A DNA stretch of 64,000 nt, from NCBI RefSeq assembly GCF_021390335.1, contig NZ_JAJUXK010000001.1, forward strand, positions 248,001-312,000, read 5' to 3'. A program made the translations under genes and the position numbers. This stretch comes from Dyadobacter sp. CY343. Lineage in GTDB: Bacteria > Bacteroidota > Bacteroidia > Cytophagales > Spirosomataceae. This document shows, piece by piece, positions 1 to 8,004 of the stretch. Numbering within the stretch: position 1 is the stretch's first letter; every line of letters starts with the position of its first letter. The notes below the pieces were generated by a model. That model made no database searches, was not told where the DNA came from, and saw nothing but the letters and a program-made list of their open reading frames with translations.

Positions 1-1316
1 AGGTATTTTTCCAGATAGGTTCCGTAATTAAGCGAATAGGACAATTTTGTCTGCCACTCCAATTTCCTGAAAAGTGTTCCTTTCAATCCAAGGTGGTAGA
101 GCAGTACGCGATTATTGCTCGTGAAGTTGTCCGCATACAAAGGCCATTTCCAACTGGTTTGGGAAGCCGGTGGGATAAAAGGCGTTCCGATCGTTCTCCC
201 AAAATAGGACCAGCCGTCGCGCACCTGCTGGTTATTGAAATAGTTGTCGTGGCCGCGGTATTTACCATTTCCAATATCAAAAATATCGCCGCCCTGGTTT
301 TTTGTATAGAGAATTTCAAAAACACCTTCCGTGATCTCGAAATTGGCGCCGTAAGAGTTTTTCTTTTTAATTCTCGCCCCGTACAATCCGTCGTTCAGGG
401 TGGTCAAATAAAACAGAGAACCATCTTCGTAAACGAACTGACGGTAAAGGAATATGCTCATTCCATAAGTCTCGATTTCGATTGCCGCGTCAATAGAACC
501 CAGGTGATTTCCGATGCGGCTGGTACTATCAAAATGCGTGATATTGTCGCCGGAACCGCCGATTGCGCCGGTTATTGCATTAATATAGTTGGAAAATCCG
601 TCAGGCAGTTTTCCATCCTCAGCTGTCAGGTAGGGAGATTTTCCGCCCCACTGGACCTGGTGGTTGAAGCCTCCATATAGTTTGAGTATGGAGTTGGGCT
701 TTCCAATGCGGAGGTAAAATGCTTTTTCATGAAATTTCAATCCGCTCGTGATAGGCCGGTCTCTTTCAAAAATACCATCTGAATAAAACGCCTGAAATGA
801 GATCCACTTTTTAGTGAAAGGTACCGGGACAAAACGGGTAGTTCCAAGATGAATTTTCGGAATAGGAAGCGCATTTCCGGACCAGGCGTAAGAACCTGAG
901 CCTATTGTAGAATCCGCCAGTCCAACCCACTGTTTTTTTCTGCCCACATAAAGCTCCCAATTCTTATATCTGATCGTCGCATGTAGCTGAGGAATAAGTA
1001 CTTTGGAAAATTCTCCCACATTAGCGACCGCTTCCACTCCGGCTCCGACTCGAAAAACATTTCTGTTTTGATTATCCGCAACCGGCCAGTATCCTTCAAT
1101 TCCCGCGCGCGCAGACCCAAACGGACCAATTGTTGGCACTGTCCCGAATTGGTTAGCCTGTTGCCAGAACGGAATGTAGCCATTTGTGGTACCCGCTCCC
1201 AGCAATTCAATATAGTTCGTGGTGGAATCTGTGTAAATCTCAGGCTGCTTACTATCGGATTGGGGAAAACCGATGAGTGGTAACAGTAATAAAAAAAGTA
1301 GATAATGATATCTCAT
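1..1316 (-). CDS. Wzi-family capsule assembly protein, copy 1 (3' end cut by window)
   Basis: Reading the minus strand from an ATG at 1316 gives an open frame of 438 codons to the window edge with no stop, so the C-terminus is missing. It begins with a signal peptide (MRYHYLLFLLLLPLIGFPQS) and carries the landmarks of the two neighbouring Wzi proteins: an early PFWQQANQFGTVP block, GGFNHQVQWGG, RIGNHLGSID, FLYRQFVYEDGSL, YTKNQGG and GWSYFGRTIGTPFIPP. Wzi-family proteins (Caps_assemb_Wzi) are outer-membrane beta-barrels that help attach or organise surface polysaccharide; that role here is inferred from family and locus. It is more divergent from copies 2 and 3 in the N-terminal third. It lies 105 bp downstream of copy 2 and is probably co-transcribed with it. 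Confidence in the family is high, in the exact role moderate. Confidence 0.85.
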   Translation of the reverse strand, partial: MRYHYLLFLLLLPLIGFPQSDSKQPEIYTDSTTNYIELLGAGTTNGYIPFWQQANQFGTVPTIGPFGSARAGIEGYWPVADNQNRNVFRVGAGVEAVANVGEFSKVLIPQLHATIRYKNWELYVGRKKQWVGLADSTIGSGSYAWSGNALPIPKIHLGTTRFVPVPFTKKWISFQAFYSDGIFERDRPITSGLKFHEKAFYLRIGKPNSILKLYGGFNHQVQWGGKSPYLTAEDGKLPDGFSNYINAITGAIGGSGDNITHFDSTSRIGNHLGSIDAAIEIETYGMSIFLYRQFVYEDGSLFYLTTLNDGLYGARIKKKNSYGANFEITEGVFEILYTKNQGGDIFDIGNGKYRGHDNYFNNQQVRDGWSYFGRTIGTPFIPPASQTSWKWPLYADNFTSNNRVLLYHLGLKGTLFRKLEWQTKLSYSLNYGTYLEKY

Positions 1317-1421
1317 ATAAATACCCTCATGCTTTTCCGCGATGTGTATAATGGTGCCATTCTGGTAAAAATAGGTATTACTTTTCGGTTTTCATATTGC
1401 ATTCAGGCCAGAAAGCGGGCA

Positions 1422-2864
1422 TTAATCAATAAATCCGCTCTTTCGAAAGCCGATCATTATGCCGGTTGAATTCTCGTACAGATCACCAAAATCAGAAGAT
1501 ATACTCGTGAAAACTGTGCTTCCTTTTAAAGCCTTTATATTTTTTTCAACATTCAAAATCACCGAAGCCTGCTGTTTAACCGAACCGTAGTCACTTATAA
1601 AAGTCCCTGAATTCCGGGAATATGTGCCTTTGAATGCGAGCCTCAAATTCATCCAGGTGGCGGTTATACCAGTATGAAACGCCCACAGCCGATTATTATT
1701 GGTAAACTCCGACTTACTCCGCGGTAATTCTTCCCTCGTATTTCCTGCATTCGGTATTAAAGGAGTGCCAATGCCACTTCCGTAATATGACCAGCCCCGG
1801 TTGAATAGGTAACTGTTGTAATAGTTTCCGCTTTCAAAAATTGCCAGTCCGGAAAGTGGATTCTTGTTGATCTGGTTCTGAGTTCCAAGTACTTCAAGCA
1901 GAAACGATTGAAATGCGAAATAGGTCTTACTTTTCGGGAGCGGCTTGAGTCTTTTAACACTTACTCCATTCAACCCGTCAGTATAATTAATGATCTTGAA
2001 AAGAGAACCCGTTTCGTAAATATTTTGCCTGTATATGAAATACGACCAGTTCTTTCCTTTCCATTCTCCACCTATATCTACGGTACCGAAGTGATTTCCG
2101 ATTTTTCTGTAATCGACTGTCTTGCCAATGATCGTGTACAAATAGGCAGTCGGCGGGTCAAGCTTCCGTAGCGGAGTAGTTTCTGCCTCGCCTCCCCAAA
2201 CTGCCTGATGGTTAACTCCTGCATATATTTTATAGCGATCCTGCTTTCCTCCGATCCTGAAATACAGACTCTTATGGTGAAAGTAGGAGTTGGGTATCCA
2301 ATTTACGCTGCCGTAATTAATTCTGCTCGAACCAAGGTAACCATCGGAATAGGAAAACTTGAATGCGACGAAATTATTCGTGAAAAAAAGCGGGAAGTAT
2401 TTGGGAATTGCGATTTGTACCCGTGGGAATGGGCGCGAATTGCCGGCCATCGATAAAGAGCCGGAAGTCATCGTCGTATCCATCAACCCCGAAACCATTC
2501 TCTTCTGCCCCGCCAGAATCTCAAACACGTTTATTTTGGCAGCAAGATATGCGTCTGACAAAAATGCATTACCCGATTTACCATAGCTGCCTATTCCCTG
2601 AATCCCGCCACTCCACTGAAATGTTCTCGGGTTATTAGGATTGTAAATTTTGTAGATACCAACATCTGCCAGCCCAAAGTTACCGTCCAGCGGTACGCTA
2701 CCGTGCTGATTGGCATATTGCCAAAAGGGTGTTCGGCCAGTGGCGCCTGCCGCTGTGATCGAACCTTTATAATAAAGCGTTGAGTCCTGAGAGAAAGCAG
2801 TAAAAGCAAAGCAGGAAATGCAGAGGATTAGACAGAATCGAATCTGGCAGACGGGAAAGGGCAT
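1422..2864 (-). CDS. Wzi-family capsule assembly protein, copy 2
   Basis: This 480-residue protein starts with a signal peptide ending near residue 26 (FTAFSQ). It has the Wzi-family pattern: a glycine-rich first strand, GRTPFWQYANQHGSVPLDG near residues 42-60, YAGVNHQAVWGGEAET near the middle, KIGNHFGTVDIGGEWKG, and GWSYYGSGIGTPLIP near residue 365. The many alternating aromatic/polar stretches suit an outer-membrane beta-barrel, and it ends in an aromatic-poor strand (FRKSGFID). Family knowledge links Wzi to surface retention of capsule; the substrate would be the polysaccharide made by the rest of this locus. It sits 51 bp downstream of copy 3, whose C-terminus (KKSGFIR) is nearly the same, so the two are close tandem duplicates. 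Confidence 0.87.
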   Translation of the reverse strand: MPFPVCQIRFCLILCISCFAFTAFSQDSTLYYKGSITAAGATGRTPFWQYANQHGSVPLDGNFGLADVGIYKIYNPNNPRTFQWSGGIQGIGSYGKSGNAFLSDAYLAAKINVFEILAGQKRMVSGLMDTTMTSGSLSMAGNSRPFPRVQIAIPKYFPLFFTNNFVAFKFSYSDGYLGSSRINYGSVNWIPNSYFHHKSLYFRIGGKQDRYKIYAGVNHQAVWGGEAETTPLRKLDPPTAYLYTIIGKTVDYRKIGNHFGTVDIGGEWKGKNWSYFIYRQNIYETGSLFKIINYTDGLNGVSVKRLKPLPKSKTYFAFQSFLLEVLGTQNQINKNPLSGLAIFESGNYYNSYLFNRGWSYYGSGIGTPLIPNAGNTREELPRSKSEFTNNNRLWAFHTGITATWMNLRLAFKGTYSRNSGTFISDYGSVKQQASVILNVEKNIKALKGSTVFTSISSDFGDLYENSTGIMIGFRKSGFID

Positions 2865-2915
2865 TTAAGTATAAAGAAGTTATTCCTCCGTTGATCAATT
2901 GATATTTTGCCAAAG

Positions 2916-4337
2916 TTATCGGATAAAACCGGATTTTTTCCATCCAACCATCAGCGCGACGCTATTAGGGAACAACTTGCCAAAATCTGTGGCCAAATCG
3001 ATTGTTAGCCGGTCATTTTTCCTCGCAGATAAAGGGGTATTCATAGAAAACAGAAATGAGGTCTGTCTCAGAGTGCGGGAGAATTCGGTGGAGTAGGAGC
3101 CAAAGTTGAATGAGTGACTGCCTTTGAAGATAAAATTCGCCCTTCTATACGATCCGGCGAGGCCAAGGTGATAGGCGAACAATCTGTTATTGGGTGTAAA
3201 AAGTGTTGGTGATGTTTGTAAATTTTTGCGGATTAAATGCTGCGGTGCGATAAATGGCGTACCCAGGCTTCGGCCGCGGTACGACCAGCCCTGGTTGTAG
3301 ACGTAATGGTTAAAATAATTGTCTCGCCCGAAAGTGCCGGTCGCGAAGTCAAATACATTTCCTCCCTGGTTTTTTGTATAGAGAAATTCAAGTAGCATTG
3401 TATTGAGTCGAACAGATCGGATAATCTCGTTTGTTGAATTTCGCTTGATCCTGAATCCGTTGAGACCATCTGCCAAATTACTCAGGTTACTGAGTGAACC
3501 GTCTTCATAAACATTTTGCCTGTATAGAAAGGAGGTCCATTGATCACCCTTCCATTCAGCGGCTACGTCAATCGTTCCAAAATGATTACCGACCCGACTC
3601 GCCGCCCAGGGTTTCCCAAAAACAATGTAACTGTACGCTTGTTCCCTTTTTAGTCCGCCGCTGAAAATCTGGTCTTCGCTTCCCCACATTGCCTGATGAT
3701 TGAACCCGGCGAAAAGATTTAGCCGGTGCCGGTACCTGCCAAGTTTAATATAAATCGATTTTTGATGGAAGTAAGTCTCGCTAACACGGTCAATGTTGCC
3801 GTAATGCACATTTGCCGGACCGAAAAGTCCGTCGGAATACGAAAATTTGAAAGAGAGAATATCATTCAGCGGAAGCAAACTAACGAAACGAACTGTGCTG
3901 AGCTCAATTTTGGGATACGGGCGGAAATTGGCCGACATCGCGAACGAACCGCTCGTTAGCATGGAATCTGCCAGGCCCATTGCCCGGTTTCGTTGTCCGA
4001 CACTTAATTCAAACGGGCCGGCTTTTCCTGCTATAAATAAGTCGGAGAAAAATACGGTTGACTTCTTGCCGGCATTTGCAACCAGCTCAGCGCCGGCAGC
4101 CCATTGAAAAAACCTGGGATTGTTGGGATTATATACCCTGTGCAGGCTGGCCTCAAGAAGAGCGAAGGAGCTTCGGGTGGGAACTGATCCGTTTCTGTTG
4201 GCATGCAGCCAGAAAGGTACAGCCGGAGACGACCCGGTTGCGGCGGCCCCGAGCGAATAATAAAAGGTGGAATCTTGTGAAAAGACATTCGAGGCACTGG
4301 TTACTGCGAGCAGCAACGCTAGAAAAGTAACCCTCAT
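2916..4337 (-). CDS. Wzi-family capsule assembly protein, copy 3
   Basis: A 473-residue protein with a signal peptide of about 20 residues (SNVFSQD), then AVPFWLHANRNGSVPTRS, LFAGFNHQAMWGSEDQ, RVGNHFGTIDVAAEWKG, FLYRQNVYEDGSLSNLSN, YTKNQGGNVFDF and NQGWSYRGRSLGTPFIAP. These blocks recur in the same order in the two genes downstream, marking a tandem family. It is expected to be an outer-membrane beta-barrel of the Caps_assemb_Wzi family that helps hold or arrange the exported polysaccharide. The gene follows the initiating sugar transferase by only 41 bp, which suggests a shared transcript. The length matches the family's usual 450-490 residues. The three copies may have different substrates or may adjust dosage; the sequence alone does not say. 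Confidence 0.87.
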   Translation of the reverse strand: MRVTFLALLLAVTSASNVFSQDSTFYYSLGAAATGSSPAVPFWLHANRNGSVPTRSSFALLEASLHRVYNPNNPRFFQWAAGAELVANAGKKSTVFFSDLFIAGKAGPFELSVGQRNRAMGLADSMLTSGSFAMSANFRPYPKIELSTVRFVSLLPLNDILSFKFSYSDGLFGPANVHYGNIDRVSETYFHQKSIYIKLGRYRHRLNLFAGFNHQAMWGSEDQIFSGGLKREQAYSYIVFGKPWAASRVGNHFGTIDVAAEWKGDQWTSFLYRQNVYEDGSLSNLSNLADGLNGFRIKRNSTNEIIRSVRLNTMLLEFLYTKNQGGNVFDFATGTFGRDNYFNHYVYNQGWSYRGRSLGTPFIAPQHLIRKNLQTSPTLFTPNNRLFAYHLGLAGSYRRANFIFKGSHSFNFGSYSTEFSRTLRQTSFLFSMNTPLSARKNDRLTIDLATDFGKLFPNSVALMVGWKKSGFIR

Positions 4338-4378
4338 TCATCAGCGTGTTATACCTGTAAAGCATTATAGTGAAAACA

Positions 4379-5380
4379 CTACCTGCCTCTTTTGCGTAGG
4401 ATAACAACGGCGGTCAGCAGGATGATTTTAAGCTCTAAATAAAGGCTCCAATTTTTGATGTAATATAGATCATACATCAATTTGTGCCGCGCATCGAAAA
4501 CTCCTGCCCCGTAAGAATACATAACCTGGGCATATCCGGTGATTCCGGGTTTGATATTATGCCGCATGTTGTAATAGGGAATCGTTTCGTCGAAGGTTTC
4601 AGTAAAAACCTGCCTTTCCGGTCGCGGACCGATCAGCGAAAGGTCTCTTCTGAAAATATTGATCAGCTGAGGAAGTTCGTCAATACGGGTTTGCCGCATG
4701 AAAGAACCATAAGAAAAAGTTCTGCTATCGTTCTTCTTGGAAAATGAGGCTCCGTTCTGCTCTGCATCGAGCCGCATAGAACGGAACTTAATGCATTTAA
4801 AGGCTTCGTTATTCATTCCCACCCTTTCCTGGTAGTAAAATATAGGGCCGGGCGATTGCATTTTTATTCTGAAATAACTGAGTATCCAGAGCGGGAACGT
4901 GCAAAGGAAAAGAATGATAGAAATGCAGACGTCAATAATTTTCTTTGGATATCTAACTCTCTTTCCGAATGATGGCAAGGAAAGCAGATTGGGATTTATT
5001 TCTGAAACGTCGTCAGGGATGTAAACTTTTTTAAGGATCTTTTCACAAAAGTCGTAAACGGTATTAATCCGGATCGATTTGTTTTTACGGACAACCAGCT
5101 CGTATATAACCCGGTTTCTGCGATCGTATTGGGGATTTGTGACTAAGTGGATCTTCTCGAACTTGTCCAACATCGGCCTTACCGTGTGGTTGAGAAGATA
5201 ATCGTCATCAGAACTGTGGGGTATCAGGATGATCTCCTTATATTTTTTCAGTAACAGAGCGAGATCATATTTCTGCAAAAAGTAATCATAACTTGTGACA
5301 ATCAGTACCTCTTCAGAAACGGAATTTTTACTTAATAAGCGATGAATATACCGTTTCTCAGATACGTATGTATTGCTCAT
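4379..5380 (-). CDS. Initiating sugar-phosphate transferase (polyprenyl-P glycosyl-1-phosphate transferase)
   Basis: This 333-residue protein should load the first sugar phosphate onto undecaprenyl phosphate to start the repeat unit at the inner membrane. Residues about 145-333 form a bacterial sugar transferase domain: one hydrophobic segment at 149-171, SPGPIFYYQERVG at 176-188, KFRSMRLDAE from 198, RIDELPQLINIFRRDLSLIG carrying the Asp-Glu pair of this family, GPRPERQ, and KPGITGYAQV. The first 140 residues look soluble and lack the four membrane helices of WcaJ/WbaP-type enzymes, so the architecture is a PglC-like core with an extra N-terminal domain. Donor sugar cannot be read. It precedes the Wzi genes and has a 237-bp upstream region with its own promoter-like palindrome. 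Confidence 0.9.
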   Translation of the reverse strand: MSNTYVSEKRYIHRLLSKNSVSEEVLIVTSYDYFLQKYDLALLLKKYKEIILIPHSSDDDYLLNHTVRPMLDKFEKIHLVTNPQYDRRNRVIYELVVRKNKSIRINTVYDFCEKILKKVYIPDDVSEINPNLLSLPSFGKRVRYPKKIIDVCISIILFLCTFPLWILSYFRIKMQSPGPIFYYQERVGMNNEAFKCIKFRSMRLDAEQNGASFSKKNDSRTFSYGSFMRQTRIDELPQLINIFRRDLSLIGPRPERQVFTETFDETIPYYNMRHNIKPGITGYAQVMYSYGAGVFDARHKLMYDLYYIKNWSLYLELKIILLTAVVILRKRGR

Positions 5381-5425
5381 ATGTGTGTATTTTTAATGAG
5401 AGAGATAGTGTTGTGTTATCTTTTG

Positions 5426-5440
5426 TGTGTTCGGAACACA
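5426..5440. promoter_or_regulatory. Perfect palindrome at the putative promoter of the sugar transferase
   Basis: TGTGTTC-G-GAACACA is a perfect 7-bp inverted repeat with a 1-base centre, 46 bp upstream of the sugar transferase start. On the minus strand a near-consensus Bacteroidota -7 box (TAAACTTG at 5439-5446, one mismatch to TAnnTTTG) overlaps its upstream edge, so a bound protein would cover the likely transcription start. An operator role is inferred only. Confidence 0.35.
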
Positions 5441-5509
5441 AGTTTAGTTATAAAGTTTCTAAAAAGGAAATTATGTTTTTGTAACTAAATATAATTTTTT
5501 GATGATGCC

Positions 5510-5543
5510 GAAAACAAAAAGGCTTACTAATGAGGCAGTAAGC
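5510..5543 (-). terminator. Rho-independent terminator after the epimerase gene
   Basis: GCTTACT (5522-5528) pairs with AGTAAGC (5537-5543) around an 8-base loop. Read on the minus strand the stem is followed by CCTTTTTGTTTT. It lies 75 bp beyond the stop of the epimerase gene and separates that unit from the sugar transferase/Wzi unit. Confidence 0.6.
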
Positions 5544-5617
5544 ATACTGTTTTAAAAACTATTGAATTATTTTGATTATCAGCCTCTACTTGTTTCTATA
5601 AATAAAGTTCGTTTGGA

Positions 5618-6640
5618 TTATTCTGCGGAAACTGTCGACCCAACCTTGTTATAAGTTTTGAACCACGATACGAACGCGGCAACTCCATCTTCAATATCTA
5701 TTTTTGGTGCGTAGCCCGTCGAGTTCCGGAGTGTTTCCGTGTCCGCCCAGGTAGAAACGATGTCACCGGGAGCCATTTCACGCATATTTTTCACCGCTTC
5801 CTGTCCGAATGCATTTTCCAAGCAAGTTATGAAATGGAGCAGATCCACTGGCTTGCCATTTCCAATATTGAAAATCTGGTATTTGGCAGACAGGTCGGTA
5901 TCTAAGACACTGACGATACCGTCCACAATATCGTCTATGTAGGTAAAATCGCGTTTCATCAACCCGTTGTTGTAAACGGTAATGGGGTTCCCTTTTGTAA
6001 TGGCGTCGGCGAATAGGAAAGGGGCCATATCCGGCCGGCCCCAGGGCCCGTAAACCGTAAAAAATCGCAGGCCGACGGTCGTAAAATCGTACAGGTGACT
6101 GTAAGCGTGCGCCATCAGCTCGTTCGCCTTTTTCGAGGCCGCGTATATGTTGATCGGCGTTTCTGACTTCTGTTCAATCGCAAACGGTTGTTCGGTGTTC
6201 AGGCCGTAAACACTCGAACTGCTCGCGTAAACCAGCTTTAGCGGTGGGAAGAGCCTGCAACATTCCAGGATATTAAAGAAGCCCTCCACGTTGGATTTGA
6301 GATAGCTGCGCGGGTTTTCCATACTGTAACGAATGCCTGCCTGCGCGGCCAGATTGACAACATAGTCAAACCGATTGGCTTGAAAAAGTTGCGATAGCTC
6401 GTCCATTTCTGTGAGGTCGAGCTTATGAAAAACGTAGCTGCTCTTTGAACTTGAATATGCTTTTCCGTCAATAGCGTCATCGATCTCTATTCCGCATTCA
6501 CGCAACCGGTCCAGTTTCAGATCGACGGAATAGTAATCGTTGATATTATCGATTCCTACAACACTATGTCCATTTTCAACCAGTTTTTGAACCAGGTGAA
6601 AACCAATAAAACCTGCCGCACCAGTAACCAGTACTTTCAT
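5618..6640 (-). CDS. NAD-dependent epimerase, UDP-glucuronate 4-epimerase-like
   Basis: A 340-residue extended SDR. It has the Rossmann motif GAAGFIG at residues 7-13, DNINDYY at 31-37 typical of UDP-glucuronate 4-epimerases, YASSSSVYG near 138-146 providing the catalytic Ser, the Y166-x3-K170 pair (NIYAASKKANE), and RFFTVYGPWGRPDMA, a hallmark of the CapI/GAE group. The likely reaction is UDP-glucuronate to UDP-galacturonate, supplying an acidic sugar to the polysaccharide; a related 4-epimerisation is possible. Its start overlaps the end of the upstream GT4 gene by 4 bp (ATGA), so the two are translationally coupled. No UDP-glucose dehydrogenase is present in the window, so its substrate must come from elsewhere. 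Confidence 0.88.
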   Translation of the reverse strand: MKVLVTGAAGFIGFHLVQKLVENGHSVVGIDNINDYYSVDLKLDRLRECGIEIDDAIDGKAYSSSKSSYVFHKLDLTEMDELSQLFQANRFDYVVNLAAQAGIRYSMENPRSYLKSNVEGFFNILECCRLFPPLKLVYASSSSVYGLNTEQPFAIEQKSETPINIYAASKKANELMAHAYSHLYDFTTVGLRFFTVYGPWGRPDMAPFLFADAITKGNPITVYNNGLMKRDFTYIDDIVDGIVSVLDTDLSAKYQIFNIGNGKPVDLLHFITCLENAFGQEAVKNMREMAPGDIVSTWADTETLRNSTGYAPKIDIEDGVAAFVSWFKTYNKVGSTVSAE

Positions 6641-7764
6641 GATCGATATAACTTAACTATTTGACTGTAAACGGTCTCTTCTGAGAACTCTTCCAATGCA
6701 AGTCGCCGGCTTGCGTCGCCCATTGCTTTCCATTCCGACTGTTTTGATAACATTTTTATCACCGCATTTTTGATCTCAGTTGCGGAACGGGGTTTGATAA
6801 TATATCCATTCTTGTCCTGAATTACGGTCAGATTGCAGCCCGGGACATTGGTGGTGATAACAGGCAGGCCGCAGGCAAGTGCCTCCAAAATACTCCTGGG
6901 AATGCCTTCCCGGTAATAGCTGGGAAGTATAAAAACGTCCGACGCGTTCAGGAATTGTGAAATATTATTCTGTCGGCCCAGGAAACGAATTGAGCTATTT
7001 GTCTGAAACTTTTCAATAAAATCCCGGGTAACAGTGCGCGGGTTCTTTTCGTCGGGTTCGCCTATAATGAGCAGTTGAAGGTTCTCTTTCGTGGTTGCCG
7101 GCAGGGATTCAAAAGCCTCCACCATTTCAGCGATCCCTTTTTCCCAAATCAGGCGGGTAGTGCATAAAAATGTCACTTTCGAACTTTTAATTACATTTTC
7201 AGCTCTGTCGGGCGCAAATTTTTCAATATCAACCCCACTTCCTTTCACTACCTTGATCTTATTCCTGAAAGATCTTTTGAACAGAAAATCATCGTAATCG
7301 TCAGGGTTTTGAATAATGACAAGATTCGCCCGAAGAAACTGGATCAGAAAAAGTATCTGCTGGACAAATTTTAAAAAACGGTATTTCAATCCGGTATTCG
7401 CAAATGCAATTCCCAGACCGGCAATGTGCAATACGACGCGCCTGGACGTGAATATATTGGAGAAAGAATTGATCAGGTTGGGGACAAATTTGAAGGAATG
7501 CACCAGATCTATCTTATTCTGATGCGCGAATTCACGTACCTCAAAAATCGTTTTGACAAGATTCAGCGGATTCGTATTGTCCCGCTCCAAACTGGAATTC
7601 TGAACAGTAAATCCTTGCTCATTGATGAGGTCGGTATATTTATCCTGCGGAAGCATGACGAACACCTGATATCCCTGCTGCCTGAGATATTTTGCAAAAG
7701 AGATTCTGGCTTTGAAAAAATCTTCCCCGTCATGGGCGAGAAGAAGGATGTTTTTACCGGTCAT
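6637..7764 (-). CDS. Glycosyltransferase family 4
   Basis: A 375-residue GT-B glycosyltransferase. The N-terminal half begins NILLLAHDGEDFFKARISF and has VHSFKFVPNL, a pattern shared with PglA-like GT4 enzymes; the C-terminal donor domain has CTTRLIWEKGI near residue 201 and the EX7E motif E286-G-I-P-R-S-I-L-E294 followed by ALACGLPVITTN. It should transfer a sugar from a nucleotide donor to the lipid-linked repeat unit on the cytoplasmic face of the inner membrane. It is the first gene of a two-gene unit with the epimerase, so it may use the uronic acid made by that enzyme; this is inference. A 240-bp gap separates it from the beta-helix gene upstream. Confidence 0.9.
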   Translation of the reverse strand: MTGKNILLLAHDGEDFFKARISFAKYLRQQGYQVFVMLPQDKYTDLINEQGFTVQNSSLERDNTNPLNLVKTIFEVREFAHQNKIDLVHSFKFVPNLINSFSNIFTSRRVVLHIAGLGIAFANTGLKYRFLKFVQQILFLIQFLRANLVIIQNPDDYDDFLFKRSFRNKIKVVKGSGVDIEKFAPDRAENVIKSSKVTFLCTTRLIWEKGIAEMVEAFESLPATTKENLQLLIIGEPDEKNPRTVTRDFIEKFQTNSSIRFLGRQNNISQFLNASDVFILPSYYREGIPRSILEALACGLPVITTNVPGCNLTVIQDKNGYIIKPRSATEIKNAVIKMLSKQSEWKAMGDASRRLALEEFSEETVYSQIVKLYRS

Positions 7765-7950
7765 TTCTAAGACGATTTAAGTTAGAAATAGACCATAATC
7801 GGCTTGGAAATCGTGGAACAGAACGAAATGGTATAGCTTGTCCTTTCATTACGGGAGACTCAGTGTGTTTTTAAAAATGCCAAATTACTGTAAACCGGTC
7901 AAGTTTGATAAATTTTTGCGTAGAAACTATTTGGCGGGAGTGCTGAAATA

Positions 7951-7986
7951 GCAAAAGCCCCGTAAACGAAACCGCTACGGAGCTTT
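7951..7986 (-). terminator. Terminator after the large beta-helix gene
   Basis: An 11-bp stem with one mismatch, 7954-7964 with 7976-7986 (AAAGCCCCGTA and TACGGAGCTTT), lies 18 bp beyond the stop at 8005. On the minus strand it ends in CTTTTGC, a short T-run. It likely ends transcription of the beta-helix gene before the next GT4. Confidence 0.55.
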
Positions 7987-8004
7987 CATGTATTGTCTTA
8001 AACT

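Noticed and set aside
83..325. Apparent frameshift in Wzi copy 1 suggested by a second minus-strand frame
   Set aside because: Reading the sequence directly shows one continuous frame through this stretch (GNGKYRGHDNYFNNQQ), so there is no frameshift; the other frame is a shadow.
93..680. 195-codon plus-strand open frame
   Set aside because: It lies wholly antisense to the Wzi copy 1 gene, whose minus-strand frame is open and shows family motifs. The plus-strand translation has no recognisable domain.
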